DNA from: Gammaproteobacteria bacterium
Lineage (GTDB): Bacteria; Pseudomonadota; Gammaproteobacteria; Pseudomonadales; Azotimanducaceae_A
Assembly (NCBI GenBank): GCA_012960755.1
Contig: DUAT01000013.1
Location: 1-45,288, forward strand
Direction of reading: 5' to 3'
Length of the DNA: 45,288 nt
Shown here: positions 9,953-18,365 of the stretch, one piece after another
Numbering within the stretch: position 1 is the first letter of the stretch
Layout of the letters: every line of letters starts with the position of its first letter
Position numbers and translations under genes: made by a program
Notes under the pieces: model-generated
What the model saw: only the letters and a program-made list of their open reading frames with translations
Told to the model about the DNA's origin: nothing
Databases searched by the model: none

Positions 9953-9982
9953 AATATAACTGCAATATGACAGCGTTGTCAA
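9953..9982 (-). promoter_or_regulatory. Sigma70-like promoter of the GH3 gene
   Basis: On the minus strand, TTGACA (9982-9977) is followed after 18 bases by TATATT (9958-9953). The -35 box matches consensus exactly and the -10 at five of six positions. It lies about 200 bases upstream of the GH3 start and overlaps the LacI-type palindrome, so a bound repressor would block polymerase. Confidence 0.7.
9968..9981. promoter_or_regulatory. LacI-family operator at GH3 promoter
   Basis: TGACAGCGTTGTCA is a near-perfect palindrome around a central CG, the usual form of LacI/PurR-family operators. The same element, with one or two changes, occurs twice in front of the LytTR gene at 14.6 kb. It overlaps the -35 box of the GH3 promoter. 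The adjacent LacI-type gene is the obvious candidate to bind it. Confidence 0.75.
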
Positions 9983-10090
9983 TTTATTTTGATCCAAAAA
10001 AATACAAAGATAACTTCGGGTTGATACTGGCCTTGGCAACTAGGAAATTTGGCGATCCACTTTCCAGCAGATCTGTTATTTAAGGCTGAT

Positions 10091-11128
10091 TTATCGAGGA
10101 CCGGACGAGCTTCTGATAACCATTTCACAACTAAACGGAGCTGGCGACAATTGGCGATGTCGACTCTGCAATTCAACAATCAAAAGATTTGTGAGCGTTC
10201 TGGACATTTCCACGATGGGTTGCCTCACCGTAGTCAGGGGAGGCCATATCTGGGTTGCAATCGGCGTATCATCAAATCCAACCACTGATAGTTCACTGGG
10301 GATTTTCAAGCCTTTTTCATGGGCTTCAAAGATCACACCCGCCGCCATATCATCGTTACTGGCAATAATCGCAGAGGGTCGATTCACCAGTTCCATTAGA
10401 TTTTTTCCGCAATCCTTTCCAGACTCGAAACTGAAATAGCCTTGCCGGACCATCTTCTCGGAAAACCTAATCTTGTTTTCTTCGAGTGCCCTGCAGTAGC
10501 CTTGGAATCGATTATTCGTGGCACTATGGTCTGGATGCCCTTTAATAAAGCCTATACTCTTGTGGCCTTGCGATATCAGGATTTGGGTAAGAGACGCACT
10601 TGCCTCTTCATCATTGCAGGCAATGCTCAGTCTGTCTTCTCTGAGCTCGGTGGGTGAGATCAGTGCACAGGGGATCTTCATTTCTGCCAATAAAGAGGTG
10701 ACCGTGGAATAATCACAAATGGGGGCGGTTAACACCATCCCATCTAACCGGGTCTGTAGCACAAACTGCCGAATGTCATCTGCAAGAGACTCATTGGGTA
10801 ACTTCAAGGGACGAAGGAGCAAAGTGTACCCGCCCATTTCACATGCTTCCAGGGCACCATTTAAAACGTCCTTCATGTAACTGAACTCGCGTGGGTTCTC
10901 ATAAACCAAACCAATGACATACGAACGTTTACCCGACAACCCTCGCGCAGCGGCATTCGGCCTATAGGCCAATGCGTGAATAGCACTCTCCACTTTTTCT
11001 CGAGTGCTCCTCTGAACATTCGGTTCCTTGTTAACAACTCGGGAAACTGTTTTGATTGAAACGCCGGCAAGTTCAGCGACGTCAAAAATATTAGCTCTGC
11101 TTTTATCGGACCGTATCCCCGGCGCCAT
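10091..11128 (-). CDS. LacI-family transcriptional repressor
   Basis: Sugar-responsive DNA-binding regulator of 345 residues. The N-terminal LacI helix-turn-helix reads NIFDVAELAGVSIKTVSRVVN (about 13-33), followed by the hinge YRPNAAARGL. The rest is a periplasmic-binding-protein-like effector domain (SFIKGHPD-like and FDDTPIATQIWPPLTTVRQP blocks). GGAG upstream of ATG 11128 supports the start. It lies between the GH3 and GH17 genes on the same strand. Matching palindromes in front of the GH3 and LytTR genes suggest that it represses the beta-glucan locus until a glucan-derived sugar is present. The effector is not known from sequence. Confidence 0.95.
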   Translation of the reverse strand: MAPGIRSDKSRANIFDVAELAGVSIKTVSRVVNKEPNVQRSTREKVESAIHALAYRPNAAARGLSGKRSYVIGLVYENPREFSYMKDVLNGALEACEMGGYTLLLRPLKLPNESLADDIRQFVLQTRLDGMVLTAPICDYSTVTSLLAEMKIPCALISPTELREDRLSIACNDEEASASLTQILISQGHKSIGFIKGHPDHSATNNRFQGYCRALEENKIRFSEKMVRQGYFSFESGKDCGKNLMELVNRPSAIIASNDDMAAGVIFEAHEKGLKIPSELSVVGFDDTPIATQIWPPLTTVRQPIVEMSRTLTNLLIVELQSRHRQLSPAPFSCEMVIRSSSGPR

Positions 11129-11157
11129 TTGCTGCTACTCCTTATCTGAGATATTTA

Positions 11158-11388
11158 CTAGGAAACCTGATTATAGCTCAATAAAACCCTATATTTAGGC
11201 CGCGCCTCGTCTACCCCGAAGTACCACTCGAATCTACTCAGCCCGGCTTTGGGTAATCGGATAATGATAGATAATACAGATAGCCTTTGCGAAACAGTCA
11301 TCGGTACAACTGCATCGAAGATTCTCATAAGGTAGAGAGCATTTTCAATGCTAGGTACTAGCCAGGCCGATATCAAAATCAATCGCAT
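11158..11388 (-). CDS. Small membrane-type protein, second half of a possible split gene
   Basis: I do not recognise this 76-residue product. It begins with a hydrophobic segment (LILISAWLVPSIENALYLM) and ends in a polar tail with RLPKAGLSRFEWYFG. Its ATG shares a base with the stop of the upstream ORF (TAATG). Either two small proteins are translationally coupled, or one 2-TM protein has been broken by a single-base frameshift. It lies between lacI-like and GH17 genes in the same direction, so it may belong to the glucan operon. Confidence 0.4.
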   Translation of the reverse strand: MRLILISAWLVPSIENALYLMRIFDAVVPMTVSQRLSVLSIIIRLPKAGLSRFEWYFGVDEARPKYRVLLSYNQVS

Positions 11389-11645
11389 TAAGTAACTCGC
11401 TCACCGGCGAGAGCCGTTTGCCATGCCAAATTTAACGACCTACCCAATCCAAAAGCTATCAATAGCGTCGAAACCAGTAGTAGCCAGGGGTCTTGCCGGT
11501 CATAGCCGAACCACTTCAGTCCATAACCTACATCAGCCCATAAAGCCCTTCTCTCAGTTATTCTTAAAAACACTGGTGATGTCCTCGAAAGAGCCGGAAC
11601 GCTGCCAGTATTAAACCGAAACATAGTTCTAGCGTATTCCAGCAC
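11388..11645 (-). CDS. Small membrane-type protein, first half of a possible split gene
   Basis: An unrecognised ORF of 85 residues from GTG 11645, or 78 from ATG 11624. A polar N-terminus (FRFNTGSVPALSRTSPVF) is followed by one hydrophobic segment (WLLLVSTLLIAFGLG). It begins 18 bases after the GH17 stop and runs into the next ORF through TAATG. The composition looks protein-like rather than random. I cannot say whether it is functional or a decayed gene. Confidence 0.4.
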   Translation of the reverse strand: MLEYARTMFRFNTGSVPALSRTSPVFLRITERRALWADVGYGLKWFGYDRQDPWLLLVSTLLIAFGLGRSLNLAWQTALAGERVT

Positions 11646-11662
11646 AAATCAGGTTTCTGATA

Positions 11663-13498
11663 TTAATCCTGGGTATAATAAATATTCTTCAGATCGATAT
11701 GCTGCTGGCTCTTTCGGGCATCGCTCCAAAGATATAAAACCGAGGTCACATCAGTTAAGTCAGCTCCACGATTCAGCTCGACCACCGGCACCGAATGGCG
11801 AGTCCATTGTTTGCTCAATACATTGTTACTGTGGGCACCAAATGAAACAAAATTATTAGTCTGTGTCCCAGCCAAAAAAACACCGGTCTGGAAGCCAATA
11901 TTGAAAGTAGCAGAAGCATCTCCTCGTATATCAAAATGAAGATGCCCGGAGCTGAAATTGGACAGGTTTTCGCCTGTACCACCCTGAATCTCGATTCCAC
12001 CGCCCCACCACTTACCAGTTCCAGTGGCGACCTCAATGATACCCAGAGCGCTCATTTCAATCCTACTGGTCCCTTCCCAGGCGTTGAGTTTCAGCTCGTT
12101 ACTCGGGTAGGTCACACTGTTATGCTCGGCAGGCAGCATCGAATCATGGAGCACAACATAAGAGTTCGCGGTAACAGCCCGCCCAGTAACAGACTCTCTA
12201 TTAACAGTTTTAATCTTCCGGTTAGCCATTTCACGCTTCAAAGGCGGCCTCAGCACATCAAGCATCAAGGCGTGTTCATGGCCATTGTAACTCTTGATAA
12301 TCGGATCTCCATTTCTGGTTAAACCATCAAAAAGACCCTGGTCAACCTCGTCCCATAATGCGTACTTGGCTTCATTGTTGATAGAAAAGAGGCCAAAGTG
12401 GTTTTCGGAGTGTGAAGCATCATCCTCATTCTTCCATTGCTCATCAAAGGCCTCAAAATAAAAACAGGTAATACCAGCCGAATTGGTCCAATCGCGGATG
12501 TACTGGTAATACAGTTTTTCTTTCAATTCGTCAGCCGCCCTCGAGCCACTGGCACCATAAACCCCGCCTGAGTGTGAGGACCAACCTGTTTCACCTAAAT
12601 GTACCGGCTTATCAAGACCCAGGCTCTGAACATAGTCAACCGTACTCTGATATTGCGACATCGCGGATTGCGCCGCGCGTAGCATTGAAGCTTTTATCAC
12701 CTCACGTTCAGTTAGATTTTCCTCTTCTCTTAGAACACCCCAATCATCAGGATTGTAATAGGATTCATGAAACGGATAGGTATGCAGGGATACAAAATCA
12801 ACCGCTTCAATCAGCGCTACCAAATCCTTCGTCTGGTAGTGTTTCGCTCCCCCACCCCATGATTCATAATTATCCGAACTGGTAATCCAGAGATCTGCCG
12901 GCAACTTACCGGATTGTTTTAGCTTCTGCAGATAATTGACCCATTTAAGAATAATGGCTGGGGTAACGAAATACTGCACGGCCCACTGCACCATTGCTTC
13001 ATTTCCGACTGCGATAGCTTTAACAATGTCAGCGTATTCGTTAGCCAGGGTCACCGCTGCCTCGATCTCCGATGAATTGTTTCTACTATGACCCCTGTGA
13101 TGATTAACTTTGCTGGTCCAGGCGTTTTCAGATTCAATCCAGGCACCGAGCATGACATACATCTCAAAATCCGGGTCTTGACGCTTTAAATCCCGTATTG
13201 CTGCAAGCAGTCTTGCGGCCTGAGGATACGCAGACGTGTTATAAGTCCGTATAATTTTGATACCCATAGCAGACAATATTTTCATATCGTCTGCCAATTC
13301 CATTTTGGTTGGCACCATGTCTCTGCTTTTTCCACGATACCCACCGTAGGAGAACCCCGGATAATCAGGGTTGCCGAACAGTTCAGCAGCAGATGGCGCT
13401 GGCATCGTCTCGGATCGGGAAGATTGACTTAGATCATGACAAGCGACTAGTAAACTGATCAAGCTACTGAGGATAAAGAATTTGTGCACCCTAAGCAT
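11663..13498 (-). CDS. GH17 beta-1,3-glucanase lipoprotein
   Basis: Endo- or exo-acting beta-1,3-glucan hydrolase anchored as a lipoprotein. I use ATG 13498 (611 residues), because it gives a compact lipoprotein signal ending in the lipobox LLVAC (C20) and has GAAGG just upstream. A TTG at 13537 would add 13 residues. The GH17 barrel spans about residues 40-420 with acid/base E167 in AIAVGNEAMV and nucleophile E303 in HLGETGWSS. A C-terminal part of about 190 residues looks like a beta-sandwich carbohydrate-binding module. GH17 enzymes typically degrade laminarin backbones, which fits the neighbouring GH3, GH16 and TonB receptor. Confidence 0.9.
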   Translation of the reverse strand: MLRVHKFFILSSLISLLVACHDLSQSSRSETMPAPSAAELFGNPDYPGFSYGGYRGKSRDMVPTKMELADDMKILSAMGIKIIRTYNTSAYPQAARLLAAIRDLKRQDPDFEMYVMLGAWIESENAWTSKVNHHRGHSRNNSSEIEAAVTLANEYADIVKAIAVGNEAMVQWAVQYFVTPAIILKWVNYLQKLKQSGKLPADLWITSSDNYESWGGGAKHYQTKDLVALIEAVDFVSLHTYPFHESYYNPDDWGVLREEENLTEREVIKASMLRAAQSAMSQYQSTVDYVQSLGLDKPVHLGETGWSSHSGGVYGASGSRAADELKEKLYYQYIRDWTNSAGITCFYFEAFDEQWKNEDDASHSENHFGLFSINNEAKYALWDEVDQGLFDGLTRNGDPIIKSYNGHEHALMLDVLRPPLKREMANRKIKTVNRESVTGRAVTANSYVVLHDSMLPAEHNSVTYPSNELKLNAWEGTSRIEMSALGIIEVATGTGKWWGGGIEIQGGTGENLSNFSSGHLHFDIRGDASATFNIGFQTGVFLAGTQTNNFVSFGAHSNNVLSKQWTRHSVPVVELNRGADLTDVTSVLYLWSDARKSQQHIDLKNIYYTQD

Positions 13499-13672
13499 CG
13501 CCTTCAAAACACCTCTTAAAATGAATTTAAGTAACAATATCGCAGTCCATATAGTCGTTAACCGGTCGCAAAGTAGTGCACCCGGTTATTTATAACATCT
13601 GCCTTTTACAGGGCAGCAACGCCCGTGAGATCAGTCTCAAGGAGACAAAGCCAGGTACAATGCTAACCTCGC

Positions 13673-14521
13673 TTATTCAAACAATCCTCGAACAGAATCG
13701 CGATAATTGCGGCTGACTTTGAGTGATTTCCCTACTGACAATTTCAGCATTCCGGCACCCTTGGGCAACGCGGTTAAACTAACAATTTTTTCAACATTGA
13801 CAATGGTAGATCGGTGAATTCGAGCAAATATTGTATCATCTAACTTGCCCATCAACTCTCTCAGGGTACTTCGTATTACCAAAGTCTCACCTTTTGCATG
13901 AACACACATATAATCGCCAGCAGCATCAACCCATTCAATATCATCAAATGGTACCCACTTGACAACACCAGAATCTCTTACTAGTAACTTGTGCCTGTTC
14001 CTATTCTCGCGAGACTCAAGGTGGGTGCCCATAAATCGGGCGGGTTCAAGAGGCCCGACTCTATGGTCTGTCGCAGCTTTCCCAACGACACTAAAACGCC
14101 TCTGCACGCAGGATTTCTTCTGCATGGTTCTATTGATGGTTTGATTTAAGCTCTGATCATCCAGAGGCTTTAAGTTGTAATCGAATGCAAGCAGCTCTTC
14201 CGTCTTTCCTATACAGGAAGCTGCCTCGGTAACAAACACGATTCTTGGCATTTTCTTAGCCTGCAAACTGGCAGCCACATTAATTGCGCTCAAGCCTGGA
14301 ATTTGAATATCCAGGAAAACCAGGTCAGGCCGGTAGTCCAAACAAGCTTGCAGCGCCTCACGGCCTTCTGTGCAATTTGCCACTACCTCCAAATGTTCTA
14401 CATCGCTCAGCATTCGGTTCAGTCGTACTGCCGTTCTATTCCCACTACATCCTACGACCACAGAAAGCATTGACTCCGCATTTATCTCGCTAGGGGTATT
14501 GAATATAAAGTTACTTGACAT
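13673..14521 (-). CDS. LytTR response regulator with degraded receiver pocket
   Basis: A 282-residue protein with an N-terminal CheY-like receiver (about 18-135) and a C-terminal LytTR DNA-binding domain (about 178-282; typical blocks VDAAGDYMCVHAKGE and FARIHRSTIVNV). In the receiver, the phospho-acceptor position D71 (LVFLDIQIPG), T99 and K118 are present. The usual acidic pair after the first strand is replaced by VGCSG (23-27), so Mg-dependent phosphorylation may be lost. No histidine kinase lies nearby. It sits 174 bases upstream of the GH17 gene on the same strand, and its promoter carries two LacI-type boxes. It may be a second-tier regulator of the locus, perhaps of the divergent TonB receptor (inference). 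Confidence 0.92.
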   Translation of the reverse strand: MSSNFIFNTPSEINAESMLSVVVGCSGNRTAVRLNRMLSDVEHLEVVANCTEGREALQACLDYRPDLVFLDIQIPGLSAINVAASLQAKKMPRIVFVTEAASCIGKTEELLAFDYNLKPLDDQSLNQTINRTMQKKSCVQRRFSVVGKAATDHRVGPLEPARFMGTHLESRENRNRHKLLVRDSGVVKWVPFDDIEWVDAAGDYMCVHAKGETLVIRSTLRELMGKLDDTIFARIHRSTIVNVEKIVSLTALPKGAGMLKLSVGKSLKVSRNYRDSVRGLFE

Positions 14522-14578
14522 GTTTAACCCACCCGATCCTTATCCTAAAAGTAATCGCCGCCTTGCACAAAATAGAAA

Positions 14579-14592
14579 TGGCAACGCTGTCA
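14579..14592. promoter_or_regulatory. Second LacI-family operator at LytTR promoter
   Basis: TGGCAACGCTGTCA differs at two positions from the perfect palindrome that starts 34 bases away. It lies just downstream of the -10 box. Paired boxes would allow tight repression of the LytTR gene. Confidence 0.6.
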
Positions 14593-14598
14593 TCTTCT

Positions 14599-14627
14599 GT
14601 TTTATGCTTACATGACAACGTTGTCAA
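14599..14627 (-). promoter_or_regulatory. Sigma70-like promoter of the LytTR gene
   Basis: On the minus strand, TTGACA (14627-14622) is followed after 17 bases by TAAAAC (14604-14599), a perfect -35 with a weaker -10. The layout copies the GH3 promoter, with a LacI-type palindrome overlapping the -35 box. Confidence 0.6.
14613..14626. promoter_or_regulatory. LacI-family operator, perfect palindrome
   Basis: TGACAACGTTGTCA is a perfect 14-base palindrome with a central CG. It overlaps the -35 box of the LytTR gene promoter and is the best match among three related sites in the window. Confidence 0.8.
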
Positions 14628-15180
14628 CCTCTTTTTGCGCATATCCCTTTTCACGACTCTATTGCAAGTCAACAATCCTGATGTTTATCCAGGTTCTTCC
14701 GAATTTTGTTGAGCTGGCCAACGGCTTATCCCTAGCTTGAAGCCTGAACCAACAAATCAGCCATGGCGTGGTTAGCAGACCAAATACCAGAAGAATCAAC
14801 TAACCTGGCGTGAGTACTTGCGTCCTGGCATACCCACAAATCTCACATCAATATAGAAACTAACCCGGCAAAGCCCCTTACCTTCTTTAACTAAATCAGG
14901 GTCAATTAAATCAGGGGCTCGATGACTAACCTGCCAGACCACGTTACCCGGCAGGACTATAAAAAGACGAAACTCAGTATATTTTCGTTAAAAGGGCTAG
15001 AATTAATGATAATTACCTGTAAGGCGTCCCTGTTATCGCATATTTGACCTGTTAGTCTCAAAAACAATGAGTTTCAAAATTTGAGGCGTTAGCATCTCTT
15101 AGTGAAGATGTCTATCCAAAGACATTCAAACAAAGTGAATCTCGAAACGGGATAAGTTCGACAGAGGGGGTTAAAACAAC

Positions 15181-18165
15181 ATGGTATTCAAACGAAAAAT
15201 ACTTTGTAGCAGCGTCGCGTTGGCAATTGCCGGAAATGTTACACCAGTCTATGCCGCAGACACCACAGTTGCCGATGGCGCAGTGATGGAAGAAGTGGTT
15301 GTAACGGGTATCAAGGGCAGCCTTCGGCGCTCCATGGATATCAAACGAAATGCCATGGGTGTCGTTGATGCCATCTCAGCTGAAGAGATGGGTAAATTTC
15401 CCGATGCCAACCTCGCTGAATCCCTGCAACGGATTACCGGGGTCTCTATTTCACGAAGCCGAGGAGAAGGTAGCCAGGTTACTGTTCGCGGATTCGGTCC
15501 TGAATATAACCTGGTTACGTTGAATGGACGCCAGATGCCAACCCACAATGGTGCGAGTCGATCTTTTGATTTTGGCGACCTTGCATCCGAGGGCGTTGCT
15601 GGCGTCCAAGTCTATAAAACCGGCCGCGCCGATGTCCCTTCCGGAGGCGTTGGCTCGACCATCAATATCTCAACACCAAAACCATTGATGGCCGAACCGG
15701 CGGCAAGCTTCGCGTTCAAATCGGTAAGCGATACCTCGACTCGCACGGGCCAGGATCAAACACCAGAATTTTCCGGTATTTATATGGATAGCTTCGCTGA
15801 CGGCACTATCGGGATTGCTATTACTGCCACCAACCAAACGCGTCACAACGGTGTCAACGCCGCAAGCGTCGGTGGTTGGTATACTCGGCCAGGGGACGAT
15901 ATTCTTCCTAACGGCTCAACGGGTGCCAAGCTGGCCAATGATGAAAACCAGATCAACCGCCCGCAGACTGCCGGCGAGTCTTATTCTCTGCCGCAATCCA
16001 TGGCCTATAATATAGCCGAATACGAATCCGAGCGACGCAACGGGCAATTGGTTCTCCAGGTCGCACCCACAGACAACATTATCGCAACGCTTGATTACAT
16101 CCGCTCGGAATACACCCTGGAGCGGTCCTACAGTGATCTTTCCGCCTGGTTTTCGAACACGGCTGCGGTATCACAATCCAGCGAATGGACCAATGGCCCT
16201 ATTGCCAGCCCGGTCTACTACAGCGAGGTTGTCAATAACGCTGACTTTGCCATGGGTACCGGTGAAGATGGGCGAATCAATTTTAATGAGTCTATGGGCT
16301 TCAACCTCGAGTGGCAGATCAGCGATAGCCTCACTCTTGCCTTTGACTACCACGATTCAAGCGCTGAAACCGGCGCAAATGGCCCGAACGGAACATCCTC
16401 GCTAATCACTATCGCAACCTTTAATAAAGTCGGCCAATCTATCATCACAGGATCCGAAATACCGATAATGGCGTTAAACCTGAACTCAGGTGGTGAGGAA
16501 AATCGCCCAATGTATGCCAATGATATGATTATTACTGGCAGCGTTTTCAATAATGACGCCGCCTGGATGAATATTGACCAGGCCAAATTCAGTGGCACCT
16601 GGGATTTCATTGAAAGCTCGAGCATAGATTTTGGCGTTCAGGTCAGCAAAGTTGACAACCGCGCAGTCTCCAATTTTATCCAGCTTAACAACTGGGGCGG
16701 CATTACCGATCCCGGCGACCTCGCTGATATTGTGGTGAGATCTACAATTGAAGGGCAATTCGATCAGCTCTCCGGGGGCAATGACCCGCGCTTGCAAACA
16801 GAGTTCTTTACAGCAGATCTTGCAGATCTCCAGGCAGCAGGCGAAGCCGATTATGCAGCCAGTGGTGCTGCCTATGAAGCGACTGGCGATTGCGGAACCG
16901 GTTACTGTGCATCAACCGAATGGCCCAATGACATCAGAACCCTCGAAGAATCGATCGCTGCATACGTTCGGCTCAACTGGAGTGGAGACCTGGGCGACAT
17001 GCCGGCTAACTTTCACGCTGGCATTCGTTACGAAGAAACAGACGTAACATCCGCCGCATTTTCAATCCTCTATGATGGCTCTCGCTGGTCAAAGGCTGGC
17101 AACGAACTCTACATCACGGAAGCAACCGGTTCAGGTGGTGATGCCATCTCTGGCTTTGAAGATTTCAAAGGTCAATATGATCAGGTTCTACCCAGTATCG
17201 ATTTTGATATTGAAGTGATCGAGGATGTCATACTTCGCGCATCTTACAGCGAAACCATCACTCGTCCGAGCTACAATGATATTAAAGGGGGTCTCACAGC
17301 GAGCAGCACCCAATACTACCCGGGCGTCAATGCCCAGGCTTCGGCGGGCAACCCGGGTCTGGTACCCATTCAATCCGCTAACATCGATGTCTCGCTGGAG
17401 TGGTATTACGGCGACAGCAGTTACTTCTCCGTTGGCTATTTTGAAAAAGATGTAGAGAACTTCATTGGCTCTGGTTTAGAAGAAGATACCTTGTTTGAAA
17501 TCCCTAACATTATTGGCGGTGAACTCTGGACCCAGGCCATCTCTGACAGCGGCCTCAACCCGGATAACTACACAGCAGTAGGCCAGTATATTCTGGATAA
17601 TTACCAGGACCACCCTGCTGTCGACGGTGATACCATTCTCGGCGTAGAAGGAGATCCATCAATTGTTTGGACGCTGACACGCCCGATAAATCAGAAGAAG
17701 GCCAAAGTCGATGGTGTCGAGGTTAATCTACAGCATAACTTTGGCGATTCAGGTTATGGGTTTATCGCCAATGCGACCTTCGCCAGTGCTGACGTTGGTT
17801 ACGATAATACAAACTCATTAGAAGGGCAGTTCGTCTTAAACGGCCTCAGTGATTCTGCCAACCTGATCGGCTTCTACGATAAAAATGATTTACAGGTTCG
17901 CCTCGCCTATAACTGGCGGGATAGCTTCCTGGCAGGTGCTGGCCAGGGCCAGGGAACCTACACCAACCCAACCTATGTTAAGGCCTATGGCCAACTTGAT
18001 CTTGGCATCACCTATGATGTAAGTGAAAAACTGACGGTTTATTTCTCTGGACAGAATGTGACTGAGTCCACGGTTCATGTCTATGGGCTGACCGAGGATC
18101 AGGTACTTCAGGCAGTGCAAGGTGGCGCAAGATACGACATTGGGCTTCGTTATAGCTTCAGGTAA
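15181..18165 (+). CDS. TonB-dependent outer-membrane receptor (glycan uptake)
   Basis: Outer-membrane transporter, probably for laminarin oligosaccharides. The 994-residue protein has a signal peptide (cleavage near PVYA-AD, about residue 26) and a TonB-box-like EEVVVTG at about 37-43. The plug domain carries the KFPDANLAESLQRITGVSIS block typical of proteobacterial carbohydrate receptors. A long 22-strand-type barrel follows, with the usual aromatic C-terminus (DIGLRYSFR). The start is supported by AGAGGGGG ten bases upstream. A strong intrinsic terminator follows. Receptors of this class are often found beside tryptophan-halogenase-like, SapC and cupin-8 genes, exactly as here. The substrate is inferred from the GH3, GH16 and GH17 neighbours. 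Confidence 0.95.
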   Translation: MVFKRKILCSSVALAIAGNVTPVYAADTTVADGAVMEEVVVTGIKGSLRRSMDIKRNAMGVVDAISAEEMGKFPDANLAESLQRITGVSISRSRGEGSQVTVRGFGPEYNLVTLNGRQMPTHNGASRSFDFGDLASEGVAGVQVYKTGRADVPSGGVGSTINISTPKPLMAEPAASFAFKSVSDTSTRTGQDQTPEFSGIYMDSFADGTIGIAITATNQTRHNGVNAASVGGWYTRPGDDILPNGSTGAKLANDENQINRPQTAGESYSLPQSMAYNIAEYESERRNGQLVLQVAPTDNIIATLDYIRSEYTLERSYSDLSAWFSNTAAVSQSSEWTNGPIASPVYYSEVVNNADFAMGTGEDGRINFNESMGFNLEWQISDSLTLAFDYHDSSAETGANGPNGTSSLITIATFNKVGQSIITGSEIPIMALNLNSGGEENRPMYANDMIITGSVFNNDAAWMNIDQAKFSGTWDFIESSSIDFGVQVSKVDNRAVSNFIQLNNWGGITDPGDLADIVVRSTIEGQFDQLSGGNDPRLQTEFFTADLADLQAAGEADYAASGAAYEATGDCGTGYCASTEWPNDIRTLEESIAAYVRLNWSGDLGDMPANFHAGIRYEETDVTSAAFSILYDGSRWSKAGNELYITEATGSGGDAISGFEDFKGQYDQVLPSIDFDIEVIEDVILRASYSETITRPSYNDIKGGLTASSTQYYPGVNAQASAGNPGLVPIQSANIDVSLEWYYGDSSYFSVGYFEKDVENFIGSGLEEDTLFEIPNIIGGELWTQAISDSGLNPDNYTAVGQYILDNYQDHPAVDGDTILGVEGDPSIVWTLTRPINQKKAKVDGVEVNLQHNFGDSGYGFIANATFASADVGYDNTNSLEGQFVLNGLSDSANLIGFYDKNDLQVRLAYNWRDSFLAGAGQGQGTYTNPTYVKAYGQLDLGITYDVSEKLTVYFSGQNVTESTVHVYGLTEDQVLQAVQGGARYDIGLRYSFR

Positions 18166-18194
18166 ACGAACAACCATGTGCATCTGCCGAAAGG

Positions 18195-18222
18195 AGCCGC
18201 TTTATATTAGCGGCTTCTTTTT
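18195..18222 (+). terminator. Intrinsic terminator after TonB receptor
   Basis: The 7-bp stem AGCCGCT/AGCGGCT with a 7-base AT loop is followed directly by TCTTTTT. It lies 30 bases after the receptor stop codon and separates it from the halogenase operon. Confidence 0.9.
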
Positions 18223-18365
18223 GTGTCATATAGGTGGATAAGCTTTTACAATAAATCAGCGTTGCGTCTATTAACTCAAGTGTTCTCACGATCAATCTGT
18301 TATGACAGACTCATATCCCAATTGCAGCCCAATCCATCGGACCAGAACAGATCCACCATCAAGTT

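Larger units (their letters stand above)
9762..10090. other. Intergenic region between GH3 and lacI-like genes
   Basis: About 330 bases without a gene. Apart from the promoter and operator near 9953-9982, I see no further structure that I can support. The likely 5' leader of the GH3 transcript is about 180 bases long, and I could not recognise a riboswitch in it. Confidence 0.6.
14522..15180. other. Divergent regulatory region between LytTR gene and TonB receptor
   Basis: About 660 bases without a gene. The left part holds the LytTR promoter and the two LacI-type boxes. The right part is the leader of the TonB receptor and ends in a strong AGAGGGGG ribosome binding site. I looked for a third LacI-type palindrome near the receptor start and did not find one, so receptor control may be indirect. 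Confidence 0.6.

Noticed and set aside
14941..14995. Possible LytTR binding repeats (CGTTA-containing) upstream of the TonB receptor
   Set aside because: Two loose matches about 43 bases apart do not show the usual ~21-base direct-repeat spacing. Too weak to call.
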